From NCBI GenBank assembly GCA_964505415.1, contig CAZDHW010000001.1:1-64000 (forward strand): a stretch of DNA of 64,000 nucleotides, written 5' to 3'. Of the stretch, positions 49,691 through 58,383 are shown piece after piece. Origin of the DNA: DTDR01 sp964505415 (GTDB lineage Bacteria; Hydrothermota; Tepidihabitantia; Tepidihabitantales; DTDR01). Each line of letters starts with the position of its first letter. Position 1 is the first letter of the stretch. The notes below the pieces were generated by a model. That model did no database searches. It worked only from the letters and a program-made list of their open reading frames with translations, and was not told where the DNA came from. Both the position numbers and the translations under genes were made by a program.

Positions 49691-50865
49691 GAAGAGTTAT
49701 TCCTATTGGTCCTTATCATCCTTTACAAGAAGAGCCGGAATTTTTTAAGCTTATTGTTGAGGGAGAAAAAGTGGTGGAAGTAGAGATTAATATTGGTTAT
49801 AACCATCGGGGGCACGAATTTTTATCTCCCAAAATGACTTACGAGCAAATTTCCTATTTAGTTGAGCGGATATGTGGCATCTGTTCTAATTCCCATCCTT
49901 TGGCTTTTGTGCAAGCAGTTGAAGATGCGGCAAAAATTGAAGTTCCGGAAAGGGCATTATATATCAGAACAATAAATCACGAATTAGAAAGAATTCATTC
50001 TCATTTTTTGTGGTTAGGACTTGCTGGTCATTTTATTGGTTATAATACTGTCTGGATGTGGGCTTGGAAATATCGGGAACCGGTATTAGATATTTTTGAG
50101 ATGGTTACTGGTAACAGAAACCATTACGCAATGAATAAAGTCGGTGGTGTAAGATGGGACATTAAAGAAGAACAAGTACCAATAATTGAAAATATTTTAT
50201 TAGAGGTGGAAAAGGCAACCTGGATGTTTACCAAGGCAATTTTGGATGACCCAGTAATTTTAGCTCGGTTAGAAGGTGTAGGAATTTTACCTAAGGAAGT
50301 AGCAATTGACTATGGAGTTGTTGGCCCTACTGCTCGAGCAAGTGGTTTAAAAATAGATGTGAGAAAAGATGACCCCCATGCTGCTTATGATAAAGTTGAT
50401 TGGGAAGTTATTGTTTTTGAAGAAGGTGATGTTTTAGCGAAGGCAAAAGTAAGATTATTAGAATGTTTAGAGTCAATAAAAATTATTCGTCAATGTTTAA
50501 AAAAAATGCCTAAAGGTCCAATAGAGACTATAATAAAAGAAATTCCAGAAGGAGAAGGAATTGGTCGGGCAGAAGCACCAAGGGGTGAAGTATTTCATTA
50601 TGTAAGAACAAGCGGTATGAACCACCCAATTAGACATAAAATTAGGGCCCCTAGTTATATGAATATTGCTTCTAATGCTTATGCTTGCGTAGGTTATTCT
50701 ATTGCTGATGCCGCTTTAACTTTAGCTGCGGTGGATCCTTGTTATTGTTGTACCGAAAGATTGGTTGTTTATTCGGGAAATAAAAAGATAATGGATTATG
50801 AAGATATTTTAAAGGTATCTTGGGAGTTAACAGAAAAATTAAAAAGAAAATATCGGAAATTATGA
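49687..50865 (+). CDS. Group-4 [NiFe]-hydrogenase catalytic large subunit
   Basis: A 392-residue subunit. Unlike NuoD of complex I, all four nickel-ligand cysteines are present: ERICGICSNSHPLAF (about residues 60-74) and VDPCYCCTERL (about 349-359). It is therefore a genuine hydrogenase of the Mbh/Hyf/Ech group that can reduce protons. GRAEAPRGEVFHYV (about 297-310) and NIGYNHRGHEF are conserved landmarks. About 34 residues follow the final arginine and are probably removed at maturation. Linkage to Mrp-type genes suggests group 4b or 4d. Confidence 0.94.
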   Translation: MRRVIPIGPYHPLQEEPEFFKLIVEGEKVVEVEINIGYNHRGHEFLSPKMTYEQISYLVERICGICSNSHPLAFVQAVEDAAKIEVPERALYIRTINHELERIHSHFLWLGLAGHFIGYNTVWMWAWKYREPVLDIFEMVTGNRNHYAMNKVGGVRWDIKEEQVPIIENILLEVEKATWMFTKAILDDPVILARLEGVGILPKEVAIDYGVVGPTARASGLKIDVRKDDPHAAYDKVDWEVIVFEEGDVLAKAKVRLLECLESIKIIRQCLKKMPKGPIETIIKEIPEGEGIGRAEAPRGEVFHYVRTSGMNHPIRHKIRAPSYMNIASNAYACVGYSIADAALTLAAVDPCYCCTERLVVYSGNKKIMDYEDILKVSWELTEKLKRKYRKL

Positions 50866-51980
50866 TTTTAGAAAAAAATTTTGTTAACCCATATCTTCTT
50901 TTCACTTTCGCTTTACCTTTTTTGGCAACCTTGATTTATTCTTTAAAAGATAAAGAAATAAGGAATTGGGAATTTTATCTTTTCCTTTTTTTACTTATTT
51001 TTTCCAGTGTAGTTATTATTTTAGCAAATAATCTTCTATTAATTTATATCTTTTTTGAAATTTCTACTTTGGCTTCTTGGCGATTGGTTTTGTTGAAAAG
51101 GGAAAACGAAAAAGCCGGTTCCTATCTTTTATATTTGAATTTCAGCGGAGCGGTTTTAATGTTGATAGGTATTCTGCTTCTTTTATTAGAAAATAATTTT
51201 GAAAAAATTACTTACGAAACTTTTAATTTAGCAAATATTAGCAGAATTTCTTTTATTGCTGGAATTTTGATTTCTTGTGGAATATTTGCTAAGTCAGCCA
51301 TTATTCCTTTTTACAATTGGTTACCGCCCGTTTACGCAGTTTCGCCAATTCCGGTGGTAGCTTTACTCGCCGGAATTGGCGAAAATTTAGGTTTAATTTT
51401 ATTTTATAAAATATTCCTTTCCGAAATAATTATAGAAAATCTCTTTTACAATTTTATCAGCCTTTTGGCAATTTTTTCTTCCCTTATTGCCGGTGGTATT
51501 GCTTATTTTGAAAAAGAACCAAGAAAAATTTTAGCCTATTCAACAATCAGCCAACTTTCTTTCATCCTTTTCGGATTAGCACTAAAAGAAGAGAAGGCAA
51601 TAGTAGGTTCTTTGATTTTAATCTTGGCTCACGCGTTAGCAAAGCCAGGTTTATTCTATAAATTAAAAGCCCAAGAAAATAATGTGAGTAATTTTGGTTA
51701 TTCCCTTTTGTCTTTATCTTTAATCGGTATTCCGCCTTTTCTTGGTTTTTCAGGAAAATTATTAATCATTATTGGTAGTTTACAAAGAGACCTCTTCTTG
51801 GGAATTTTGGCAATTTTTTCTTCTATTTTTACCTTGCTTTATATTTTAAAATTTTATCCTTTATTAAAAAAAGAAAAAGGAGAAAATATTATTAGCACTT
51901 CTATTGTTTATATTTTTGGACTTTTATTATTACTCTTGGGGATAATAGCTTTAATTTATTTTTGGGGAATTATATTATGA
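50862..51980 (+). CDS. Antiporter-like subunit (MrpD/NuoN family), first copy
   Basis: A 372-residue membrane protein with about ten transmembrane helices. The charged residues of the ion path are in place: Glu in FFEISTLASW (about residue 66), Lys in IFAKSAIIPFYNWLP (about 147), and His/Lys in LAHALAKPGLF (about 263-270). It is shorter than canonical MrpD/NuoN (about 490), lacking the last helices. The ATG at 50862 forms an ATGA overlap with the hydrogenase gene. It could conduct H+ or Na+. Confidence 0.87.
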   Translation: MILEKNFVNPYLLFTFALPFLATLIYSLKDKEIRNWEFYLFLFLLIFSSVVIILANNLLLIYIFFEISTLASWRLVLLKRENEKAGSYLLYLNFSGAVLMLIGILLLLLENNFEKITYETFNLANISRISFIAGILISCGIFAKSAIIPFYNWLPPVYAVSPIPVVALLAGIGENLGLILFYKIFLSEIIIENLFYNFISLLAIFSSLIAGGIAYFEKEPRKILAYSTISQLSFILFGLALKEEKAIVGSLILILAHALAKPGLFYKLKAQENNVSNFGYSLLSLSLIGIPPFLGFSGKLLIIIGSLQRDLFLGILAIFSSIFTLLYILKFYPLLKKEKGENIISTSIVYIFGLLLLLLGIIALIYFWGIIL

Positions 51981-53863
51981 GTAGTTTGGAACTTGTGATA
52001 ATTTTACCGATCGTTTTAGGATTTTTGGGTTATCTTATCAGTTTTTTGAGAAACGAATTTTACTTCTTAGGAGCAGTTTTAAATTTTTATTATGCTTTAA
52101 GAATTTTTCTTGTTTCCCGAAAAATGGATATCACTAAAAGAATTTTTGAAATTTTTAATTTTACGGTTGATAAATTAAGCGGTTTTATTATCCTTTTTAT
52201 TTCCCTCTTTACTTTTCTTATTTTAATCTATTCTGTCCGTTATCTGAAATATTACCAAAAGAAAAAGGAATATTTTTATTATCTCCTTTTAATTGGCTCA
52301 ATTAGTTGCGGAATAGTGCTTTCCGGAAATATTTTAACTTTGATACTCTTTTGGGGAATTTTATTGGCTTTAATCTTTGGTTTCTTCCAATTGACAACCA
52401 AAAATGATAGTGAATATGCTTTTGTAAAAAGTATCTTTATCTTGGGTTTGAGCGATTTCCTGTTAATATTGGGCTTCTCTTTACTTTTTGTGAGTTATGG
52501 TAATATTCCTCTTAATTTAAAAATTTCTTTTAATAATAATTTAAATATTTTATCTTTTATTTTGATATCAATTGGTTGTTTTGCTAAAGCCGGAGCTATG
52601 CCTTTCCATTCTTGGATACCAGAGATTTCCAAGATTATGCCGGCTTCAACCATGGCATTTATTCCTGCTTCTCTTGATAAACTTTTAGGAATCTATCTCC
52701 TTATTAGGACAAGTTATTTTCTATTTGATATCAATACCAATTTAGTCTTAAAAAATTATTTAATGATAATTGGTTCAATAACAATTTTAGCGGCAGTATT
52801 AATGGCGTTAATCCAGAAAGAGGCAATGAAATTACTTTCTTTTCACGCAGTTTCTCAGGTTGGTTATATGGTGTTAGGCATTGGTACCGGAACTCCTATT
52901 GGTATCGCTGGGGGACTTTTTCATATGTTAAATCACGCAATTTATAAAGCTACTCTTTTCTTAACTACCGGCCAAGTGGAATATTGGACAAAGGAGACAA
53001 AGATTGAAAAGTTAGGAGGTTTAGCACCAAATATGCCAATAACCTTTTCTTCTTTTCTCATCTCAGCTTTGGCTATTTCAGGAATTCCTCCTTTAAATGG
53101 TTTCTTCTCAAAATGGATGGTTTATCAAGGGGTTCTTAGTTTATATAAAGAAAACAACTATCTTTTTCCGCTGTATCTTTTATCCGCTATGCTGGGCAGT
53201 ATTCTTACTTTGGCATCTTTTCTCAAATTAACCCATTCTATCTTTCTTGGCGAAAGACCAAAGGAGTACGAAAAAGTTAAAGAAGTTAATTTTTCTTTAT
53301 GGTTTCCATCTATCTTTTTAGCATTTTTATGTGTGCTCTTTGGTATTTTAGCTTTTCCTTTGCCCTTAAAAGGTCTTATCTATCCGGCATTGTCCTTTTT
53401 AAAAGTGGAACCTTTTGGTTTTTGGCAACCTCTTTTGGCATTTCTTTTAATTATTTTAGGGATTATTATTGGTGTAGTTATTTATTTTTTAGGAACAGTG
53501 AAAAAAGTAGAAATAAAAGAAATTTTTGTTGGCGGTGAAATTTTGGAAGAAAAAGAAAGGCATTTTTCTGGTGACCAATTTTATTCACCGGTTAAAGAAA
53601 TACCGCTATTAAGCAAAGGTTACGAATTTGGCGAAGAAGGCAGTTTTGATTTTTATAATTATTTTAAAGCCATCTTTGGAGTTATCTCTTTATTATTTAA
53701 AAAAATTATTGATTTTATTTTAGAATTTATTTATCAAAAAATTGTTTATTTAGCTAATATTTTTGGAATTTTATTGAAAAAAATCCAGTCAGGAAATTTG
53801 GTTGATTATTTAGTTGCAATCTTTTTAGGAATTATTATAATTTTCTTAATTTTAATATTATGA
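51977..53863 (+). CDS. Antiporter-like subunit (MrpA/NuoL family), second copy
   Basis: A 628-residue membrane protein of the NuoL/MrpA/HyfB family with about 14 helices plus a C-terminal extension (about residues 500-628) that contains an amphipathic segment and another helix, like the lateral helix of NuoL. The lysine (GCFAKAGAMPFHSWIPE, about 205) and the His/Lys pair (FHMLNHAIYKATLFL, about 320) are present. The glutamate normally found in transmembrane helix 5 (W-E) is replaced: the segment reads LILFWGILLAL (about residue 130). Proton or sodium conduction may be altered. A TTG at 51962 opens the same frame, but ATG 51977 overlaps the previous stop. Confidence 0.87.
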   Translation: MSSLELVIILPIVLGFLGYLISFLRNEFYFLGAVLNFYYALRIFLVSRKMDITKRIFEIFNFTVDKLSGFIILFISLFTFLILIYSVRYLKYYQKKKEYFYYLLLIGSISCGIVLSGNILTLILFWGILLALIFGFFQLTTKNDSEYAFVKSIFILGLSDFLLILGFSLLFVSYGNIPLNLKISFNNNLNILSFILISIGCFAKAGAMPFHSWIPEISKIMPASTMAFIPASLDKLLGIYLLIRTSYFLFDINTNLVLKNYLMIIGSITILAAVLMALIQKEAMKLLSFHAVSQVGYMVLGIGTGTPIGIAGGLFHMLNHAIYKATLFLTTGQVEYWTKETKIEKLGGLAPNMPITFSSFLISALAISGIPPLNGFFSKWMVYQGVLSLYKENNYLFPLYLLSAMLGSILTLASFLKLTHSIFLGERPKEYEKVKEVNFSLWFPSIFLAFLCVLFGILAFPLPLKGLIYPALSFLKVEPFGFWQPLLAFLLIILGIIIGVVIYFLGTVKKVEIKEIFVGGEILEEKERHFSGDQFYSPVKEIPLLSKGYEFGEEGSFDFYNYFKAIFGVISLLFKKIIDFILEFIYQKIVYLANIFGILLKKIQSGNLVDYLVAIFLGIIIIFLILIL

Positions 53864-54393
53864 TTGAACTTTATATCTTATTAATTGTGGCTATTGGTGC
53901 GGGAATTGTAGCGGTAGAGATTAAAGATTTATTAGCTTCGGCAATCTCCTTAGGTGTCGTTGGTTTTTCAGTGGCCATTATGTTTATCTTAGTCCAAGCA
54001 CCGGATTTAGCGATTGTTCAAATTGTTGTCGAAGTTTTGACAGTGATTATCTTTGTAGGAGTAATATTAAAAACTACCCATATTGATACCACTTGGACAA
54101 AAGAAAAAGAGATAAGGGATTATCTGGCGAAAGGTATTTTTGCTTTTTTTGCCATTTTCTTCTTAACCTTTTCTCTTTTGGCATTTAAAGAACTTCCTGG
54201 ATTTGGAAAACCAATAATGAAAATCGCTTCTCATTATTTAATTAAAGGATTTGAAGAGATAAAAGCCGCTAACCAAGTGGCCGCAGTGATTTTGGATTTT
54301 CGGGGATATGATACCTTAGGAGAAGCAACAGTACTCTTTACTTCAGTAATTGGTGTTTTAACAATTTTAAGAAAAATTGGAAAAACAAAATGA
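53860..54393 (+). CDS. MrpA C-terminal/MbhD-MbhE-like fusion subunit
   Basis: A 177-residue membrane protein with about five helices. The N-terminal half (EIKDLLASAISLGVVGFSVA, then APDLAIVQIVVEVLTVIIFV) is the MbhD/DUF4040 domain, and the C-terminal part (ANQVAAVILDFRGYDTLGEA, then LFTSVIGVL) is the MbhE domain. Both correspond to the C-terminal region of MrpA. Separation from the MrpA-type antiporter gene is usual in Mbh and group-II Mrp systems. Confidence 0.88.
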   Translation: MIELYILLIVAIGAGIVAVEIKDLLASAISLGVVGFSVAIMFILVQAPDLAIVQIVVEVLTVIIFVGVILKTTHIDTTWTKEKEIRDYLAKGIFAFFAIFFLTFSLLAFKELPGFGKPIMKIASHYLIKGFEEIKAANQVAAVILDFRGYDTLGEATVLFTSVIGVLTILRKIGKTK

Positions 54394-54824
54394 AAGGAAT
54401 GACAGTTATTGTAAAAACAATTACTAAACTTCTTTGTGGTTTAATCTTTCTTTATGGGATATATATTATTGCTCATGGACATTTAACTCCGGGTGGTGGT
54501 TTTGCTGGCGGGGTTATTATCGCTGCCTCTTTTATTCTTTTAATCCTTGCTTTTGGTAGTGAAGAGTTTAAGGAGCAGATGGGGTATCTTTACTCTTCAA
54601 TTTTTGAAAGTGTTGGTGGACTTTTATTTCTTTTGATTGCTCTTTTTGGTCTTCTTTTGGGGATTTCTTTCTTTTATAATTTTTTGCCTAAAGGAAAATT
54701 ATTTATGCTTTTTTCTTCGGGAATAATTCCTTTATGTAATTTAGCAATCGGAATTAAAGTTGGTGCTGGGCTTTTTGCGATTTTTTTAGCAATAGCTGCG
54801 AGTAGGTTTATAATTAAGGAGTAA
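54390..54824 (+). CDS. mnhB: Na+/H+ antiporter subunit MnhB-like
   Basis: A 144-residue, four-helix membrane protein. YIIAHGHLTPGGGFAGGVI (about residues 25-43) is the MnhB signature, and a second helix with SIFESVGGLLFL follows. It forms part of the Mrp-like ion-translocating arm. It overlaps the upstream gene by 4 bases. Confidence 0.92.
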   Translation: MKGMTVIVKTITKLLCGLIFLYGIYIIAHGHLTPGGGFAGGVIIAASFILLILAFGSEEFKEQMGYLYSSIFESVGGLLFLLIALFGLLLGISFFYNFLPKGKLFMLFSSGIIPLCNLAIGIKVGAGLFAIFLAIAASRFIIKE

Positions 54825-54826
54825 GA

Positions 54827-55165
54827 ATGTTGCCCTATATTGGCTGTATAATACTTTTTTTAATTGGTATTTATGCGATATTAACCAAAAGGAATATAAT
54901 CAAAATTGCTATTGGTTTTTGCTTATTAGAATACGCAGTTAATCTCTTTTTTGCCCTTATCGGTTATAAAAAAGGAAGCTTGGCACCAATTTATACTCAA
55001 ATTAACCAACAAAGAAATTTTGTTGACCCTATTCCTCAGGCTTTAGTTTTGACAGCAATCGTGATTGGTTTGGGAACAACAGCTTTATTGTTGTCGGTTG
55101 CGATAAGGCTTCATGAAAAATATAAAACCTTTGATATTAAAGAAATAAAAAGATTAAAGGAATGA
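54827..55165 (+). CDS. mnhC: Na+/H+ antiporter subunit MnhC (NuoK-like)
   Basis: A 112-residue, three-helix protein. The segment RNIIKIAIGFCLLEYAVNL (about residues 23-41) and PIPQALVLTAIVIGLGTTAL (about 68-87) are the NuoK/MnhC landmarks, with the conserved glutamate in LLEYA. It probably packs between MnhB-like and MnhD-like subunits. Confidence 0.92.
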   Translation: MLPYIGCIILFLIGIYAILTKRNIIKIAIGFCLLEYAVNLFFALIGYKKGSLAPIYTQINQQRNFVDPIPQALVLTAIVIGLGTTALLLSVAIRLHEKYKTFDIKEIKRLKE

Positions 55166-56664
55166 ATTATTTGCCATTATTTACTGCTTTACCACTTTTG
55201 GGTGCTTTTTTGACTCCTTTACTTTCTAAAATCTTTGAAAAAATAGGGGATATTATTAGCACAATTATAACTACTTTGCTTTTAATTCTTAGTATTTATT
55301 CAACTTTTTTATTACCAATCTTTGGTAATATTTATGTTTATGAAATTGGTAAATGGTCACTATCGCCAATACCTTTGGGAATTATTTTTGCCTTTGATAG
55401 TTTATCCTTATTGATGGTTTTAGCGATCAATTTATTAAGTTTTGCTTGTGCTATTTATTCAGTTAGATATTTAGATGGTTATACAGGGCGATGGAAGTTT
55501 TGGACATTATTCTTATTAATGGTTGCTGGTTTGAACGGTATTGCGATTACTGGCGATTTGTTTAATCTTTTTGTCTTTACTGAAATTTCTGCAATTTCTT
55601 CTTATGCGCTGGTCGCTTTTGGCGTAGAAAAAGAAGATTTAGAAGCCAGTTTCAAATATCAAGTAATTGGTGAAATTGGTGGTTTAACCATTCTTTTAGC
55701 GATCGCCCTTATTTATGCTAAAACATCAACTTTAAATATGGCAGATATTGCTAACACTTTAACCAATGAAAATAAAGGAATATTATTTTGGTTTATTGTT
55801 TCTCTTTTAACCTTTGGCTTTTTAATAAAATCTGCTCTTTTTCCTTTTCACTTCTGGTTACCCGATGCTCATTCCCAGGCACCAGCGCCAATATCGGCAA
55901 TGCTTTCAGGCATATTTATAAAAATTTTAGGAATATATTCGCTTTCTCGTTTAGTTTTTAATATTTTTGGATTAAACCGAAGCAATGCCCCTCATTATTT
56001 TGATATCCTTATTGTTTTGGGAATTTTATCAATTATTATTGCAGGTTTTATTGCCTTGCGACAAACGAATTATAAAAGACTTTTAGCTTATTCTACCATA
56101 AGTCAGGTTGGTTATATCTTTGTTGGTTTAGGTATTGGTAATTTTTGGGGAGTAGTAGGGGCTTTGGCCCTTCTCTTTGCTCACGCTTTAGGCAAGGGGC
56201 TTTTATTTTTGACTGCTGGTTCGGTAGAGAAAACTTCAGGTACTTTAAATATTGAAGAACTTTGTACATCCCAAAAAAGATTGCCTTTTTACGGAGTTAT
56301 TTATACCTTAGGAGCCCTTTCTTTAGCCGGTGTGCCACCGTTTTTAGGTTTCTTCCCAAAACTTTTTTTAATTTTAGGAGCAATTAAAGAGAAGATGCTA
56401 GGGGTTGGAATAGTTTTAGGAATTTTTTCGGTTTTAACTTTGGCTTACCTTTTGAAAATTACTAATAAAGTTTTTACTAATAAAAAAGAAGGAGAAAAGG
56501 TGGGGGTGCCAATTTCAACGATTTTTAGTTTCCTTTTATTAATTGGGTTAATCTTTATTTTGGGTGTTTTCTATTTTAATTATCTTTATCCAAATTTAAT
56601 TGAAAAAGCTGGCGAAGCAATAATGAGAGGAATTGATTATGCTAAATTGGTTTTAATGAGATGA
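55162..56664 (+). CDS. mnhD: Na+/H+ antiporter subunit MnhD (NuoN-like), third antiporter copy
   Basis: A 500-residue membrane protein of full family length, with about 14 helices. Key charged residues are all present: Glu in FVFTEISAISSYAL (about residue 140), Lys in IKSALFPFHFWLPDAH (about 225), and His/Lys in FAHALGKGLLFL (about 340). It is the most canonical of the three antiporter-like subunits here and the best candidate for ion exchange. Confidence 0.93.
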   Translation: MNYLPLFTALPLLGAFLTPLLSKIFEKIGDIISTIITTLLLILSIYSTFLLPIFGNIYVYEIGKWSLSPIPLGIIFAFDSLSLLMVLAINLLSFACAIYSVRYLDGYTGRWKFWTLFLLMVAGLNGIAITGDLFNLFVFTEISAISSYALVAFGVEKEDLEASFKYQVIGEIGGLTILLAIALIYAKTSTLNMADIANTLTNENKGILFWFIVSLLTFGFLIKSALFPFHFWLPDAHSQAPAPISAMLSGIFIKILGIYSLSRLVFNIFGLNRSNAPHYFDILIVLGILSIIIAGFIALRQTNYKRLLAYSTISQVGYIFVGLGIGNFWGVVGALALLFAHALGKGLLFLTAGSVEKTSGTLNIEELCTSQKRLPFYGVIYTLGALSLAGVPPFLGFFPKLFLILGAIKEKMLGVGIVLGIFSVLTLAYLLKITNKVFTNKKEGEKVGVPISTIFSFLLLIGLIFILGVFYFNYLYPNLIEKAGEAIMRGIDYAKLVLMR

Positions 56665-57149
56665 GTAGAAAAATATTATTTTTTATTACGGCTTTCATCC
56701 TGTGGTTATTACTTTCCTTCAATTTAAACTATGATGAGTTTATTATTGGGGTATTGGCTTCTTTAGCGAGTGCTATTATTTTTGGTGGTTATTTTATTGA
56801 AAAACCAATAAAAATCTTTCAAATTCACCGGTGGTTTTGGCTTTTGATTTATATTCCCATTTTTGCTTATAAATGTTTAGAAGCTAATTTAGATGTTGCC
56901 TTAAGGGTTTTACATCCAGGTATGCCTTTAAAACCCGGTATAATAAAAATAAAAACAAATTTAAAAACCGAAATTGCTAAGACCTTTTTAGCCAATTCTA
57001 TTACTTTAACACCCGGGACTATGACGTGCGAAATTGAAGGAGATACTCTTTATATTCATTGGATTTGGGTAAAAGAAGAAGATGAAGAAAAGGCTAAAAA
57101 GTTAATTGCCCAAACATTTGAAAAATATTTAAAAAGAATATTTGAATAA
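56661..57149 (+). CDS. mnhE: Na+/H+ antiporter subunit MnhE
   Basis: A 162-residue membrane protein. Two N-terminal helices are followed by a soluble domain. ALRVLHPGMPLKPGIIKI (about residues 80-97) and LANSITLTPGTMTCEIEGDT (about 110-129) are the MnhE signature. Confidence 0.92.
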   Translation: MSRKILFFITAFILWLLLSFNLNYDEFIIGVLASLASAIIFGGYFIEKPIKIFQIHRWFWLLIYIPIFAYKCLEANLDVALRVLHPGMPLKPGIIKIKTNLKTEIAKTFLANSITLTPGTMTCEIEGDTLYIHWIWVKEEDEEKAKKLIAQTFEKYLKRIFE

Positions 57150-57155
57150 AAAAAT

Positions 57156-57410
57156 ATGAGTATTTTGATTACCATTTTATCTTTGGCAGCATTTTTTAGT
57201 CTTTATCGAGCATTAAAGGGACCGTCAATTCCTGATAGAGCAATTGCGGTTGATATTATGTCAATACTTTTCTGTGGGATTACCGCTTTGATGGCATTTT
57301 TTACCAATCTTGCTTATCTTTTAGACCTTTCAATTACTATTGCCATATTGGCTTTTATTGGTACTTTGGCATTAGCTAAATATTTAGAAGGAAGAAATTT
57401 AGATGAGTAA
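57156..57410 (+). CDS. mnhF: Na+/H+ antiporter subunit MnhF
   Basis: An 84-residue, three-helix protein. YRALKGPSIPDRAIAVDIMS (about residues 18-37) is the MnhF signature, with the conserved Asp in PDR-x-x-x-x-D. It sits between mnhE and mnhG in the usual order. Confidence 0.92.
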   Translation: MSILITILSLAAFFSLYRALKGPSIPDRAIAVDIMSILFCGITALMAFFTNLAYLLDLSITIAILAFIGTLALAKYLEGRNLDE

Positions 57411-57422
57411 AAGAAGAAAATT

Positions 57423-57788
57423 ATGTTTTTCTATTATTTAGGTTGGATTTTTATTGTTGTTGGTGTGGTTTTTGATTTGCTCGGTGCTTTAGGGCTGGTT
57501 AAATTTCCTGACCTTTATAATCGGATGCAGGCTTCAACAAAATGTGTTACTATTGGTACTTGTGGTATTATGATTGGTATTTTCTTTATTAAAGGTTTTA
57601 CAGCGATGGGAATAAAAGCTTTAATTTGTGCTTTATTTATTCTTTTTACGATGCCGGTAGCAGCTCACGCTCTTTCTCGCGGTTCTTTATTATTCGGTGT
57701 AAAACTGTGGCATAAAAGTGTTATTGATAAATTTGGAAAAGATAAAAAAGGTTATTCTCAAATAAGCAGTGAAGATGAGACAACCTAA
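57423..57788 (+). CDS. mnhG: Na+/H+ antiporter subunit MnhG
   Basis: A 121-residue, three-helix protein. FDLLGALGLVKFPDLYNRMQ (about residues 17-36) and AHALSRGSLLFG (about 80) are MnhG landmarks. Its final bases overlap the following ferredoxin gene. Confidence 0.92.
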   Translation: MFFYYLGWIFIVVGVVFDLLGALGLVKFPDLYNRMQASTKCVTIGTCGIMIGIFFIKGFTAMGIKALICALFILFTMPVAAHALSRGSLLFGVKLWHKSVIDKFGKDKKGYSQISSEDETT

Positions 57789-58383
57789 ATTAAGAGAACT
57801 GAAAGAAGCAATCAAAGCAATTTTTAAAGGTCCTTACACGATAAAATTTCCTTACGAACCAGCAAAGGTTTTTTCTAACTTTAGAGGCAAAATTATTTTC
57901 AATTCCGAAAAATGTGTTGGTTGCGGTGCCTGTGCTGAGGTTTGTCCTTCTAAAGCAAGAGAGATAATTGACGATAAAGATAAAAAAATTAGAAAAATTA
58001 TCCATTATCAGGAAAAATGTATCTATTGTGGTCAATGTGTAAGATATTGCATCACCGGTGAAGGAATTAAACACACTCCAGAATTTGATCTTTCAGCATT
58101 AAAAAAGGATGGTTATAAAAATGAGATTGAAAAAGAATTAATTTTATGTTCTTATTGTGGCGAAATTATTGCTCCTAAAGATCAGCTTTTGTGGATTGCT
58201 AAAAAAGTAAGTTCTTTAATGTCCGCTAACCCAACACTTTTTTTAACTTACTATAAAGAATTGGGATTAGTTTACGAATCAGAAACAAATAATAAAGAAT
58301 TTCCTTATCGGACGCTACATCTCCAAATACTTTGTCCGGCTTGTCGTCGAAAAGCCTATTTAGAAGAAGTTTGGGGTTATTAA
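57775..58383 (+). CDS. Two-cluster ferredoxin subunit (MbhN/EchF/NuoI-like)
   Basis: A 202-residue iron-sulfur subunit of the hydrogenase arm. Two [4Fe-4S] motifs, CVGCGACAEVCP (about residues 42-53) and CIYCGQCVRYC (about 81-91), carry electrons to the NiFe subunit. A C-terminal region with CSYCGE and CPACRRK, probably a zinc site, is typical of EchF/MbhN/HycF. It is placed at the very end, behind the Mnh genes, as in several archaeal Mbh-type operons. A GTG at 57769 opens the same frame; ATG 57775 is preferred. It overlaps the convergent hydA gene by 4 bases. Confidence 0.88.
   Translation: MRQPKLRELKEAIKAIFKGPYTIKFPYEPAKVFSNFRGKIIFNSEKCVGCGACAEVCPSKAREIIDDKDKKIRKIIHYQEKCIYCGQCVRYCITGEGIKHTPEFDLSALKKDGYKNEIEKELILCSYCGEIIAPKDQLLWIAKKVSSLMSANPTLFLTYYKELGLVYESETNNKEFPYRTLHLQILCPACRRKAYLEEVWGY

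Noticed and set aside
49687..50865. Complex I subunit NuoD rather than a hydrogenase
   Set aside because: All four Ni-binding cysteines are present in RICGIC and DPCYCC, which NuoD lacks.
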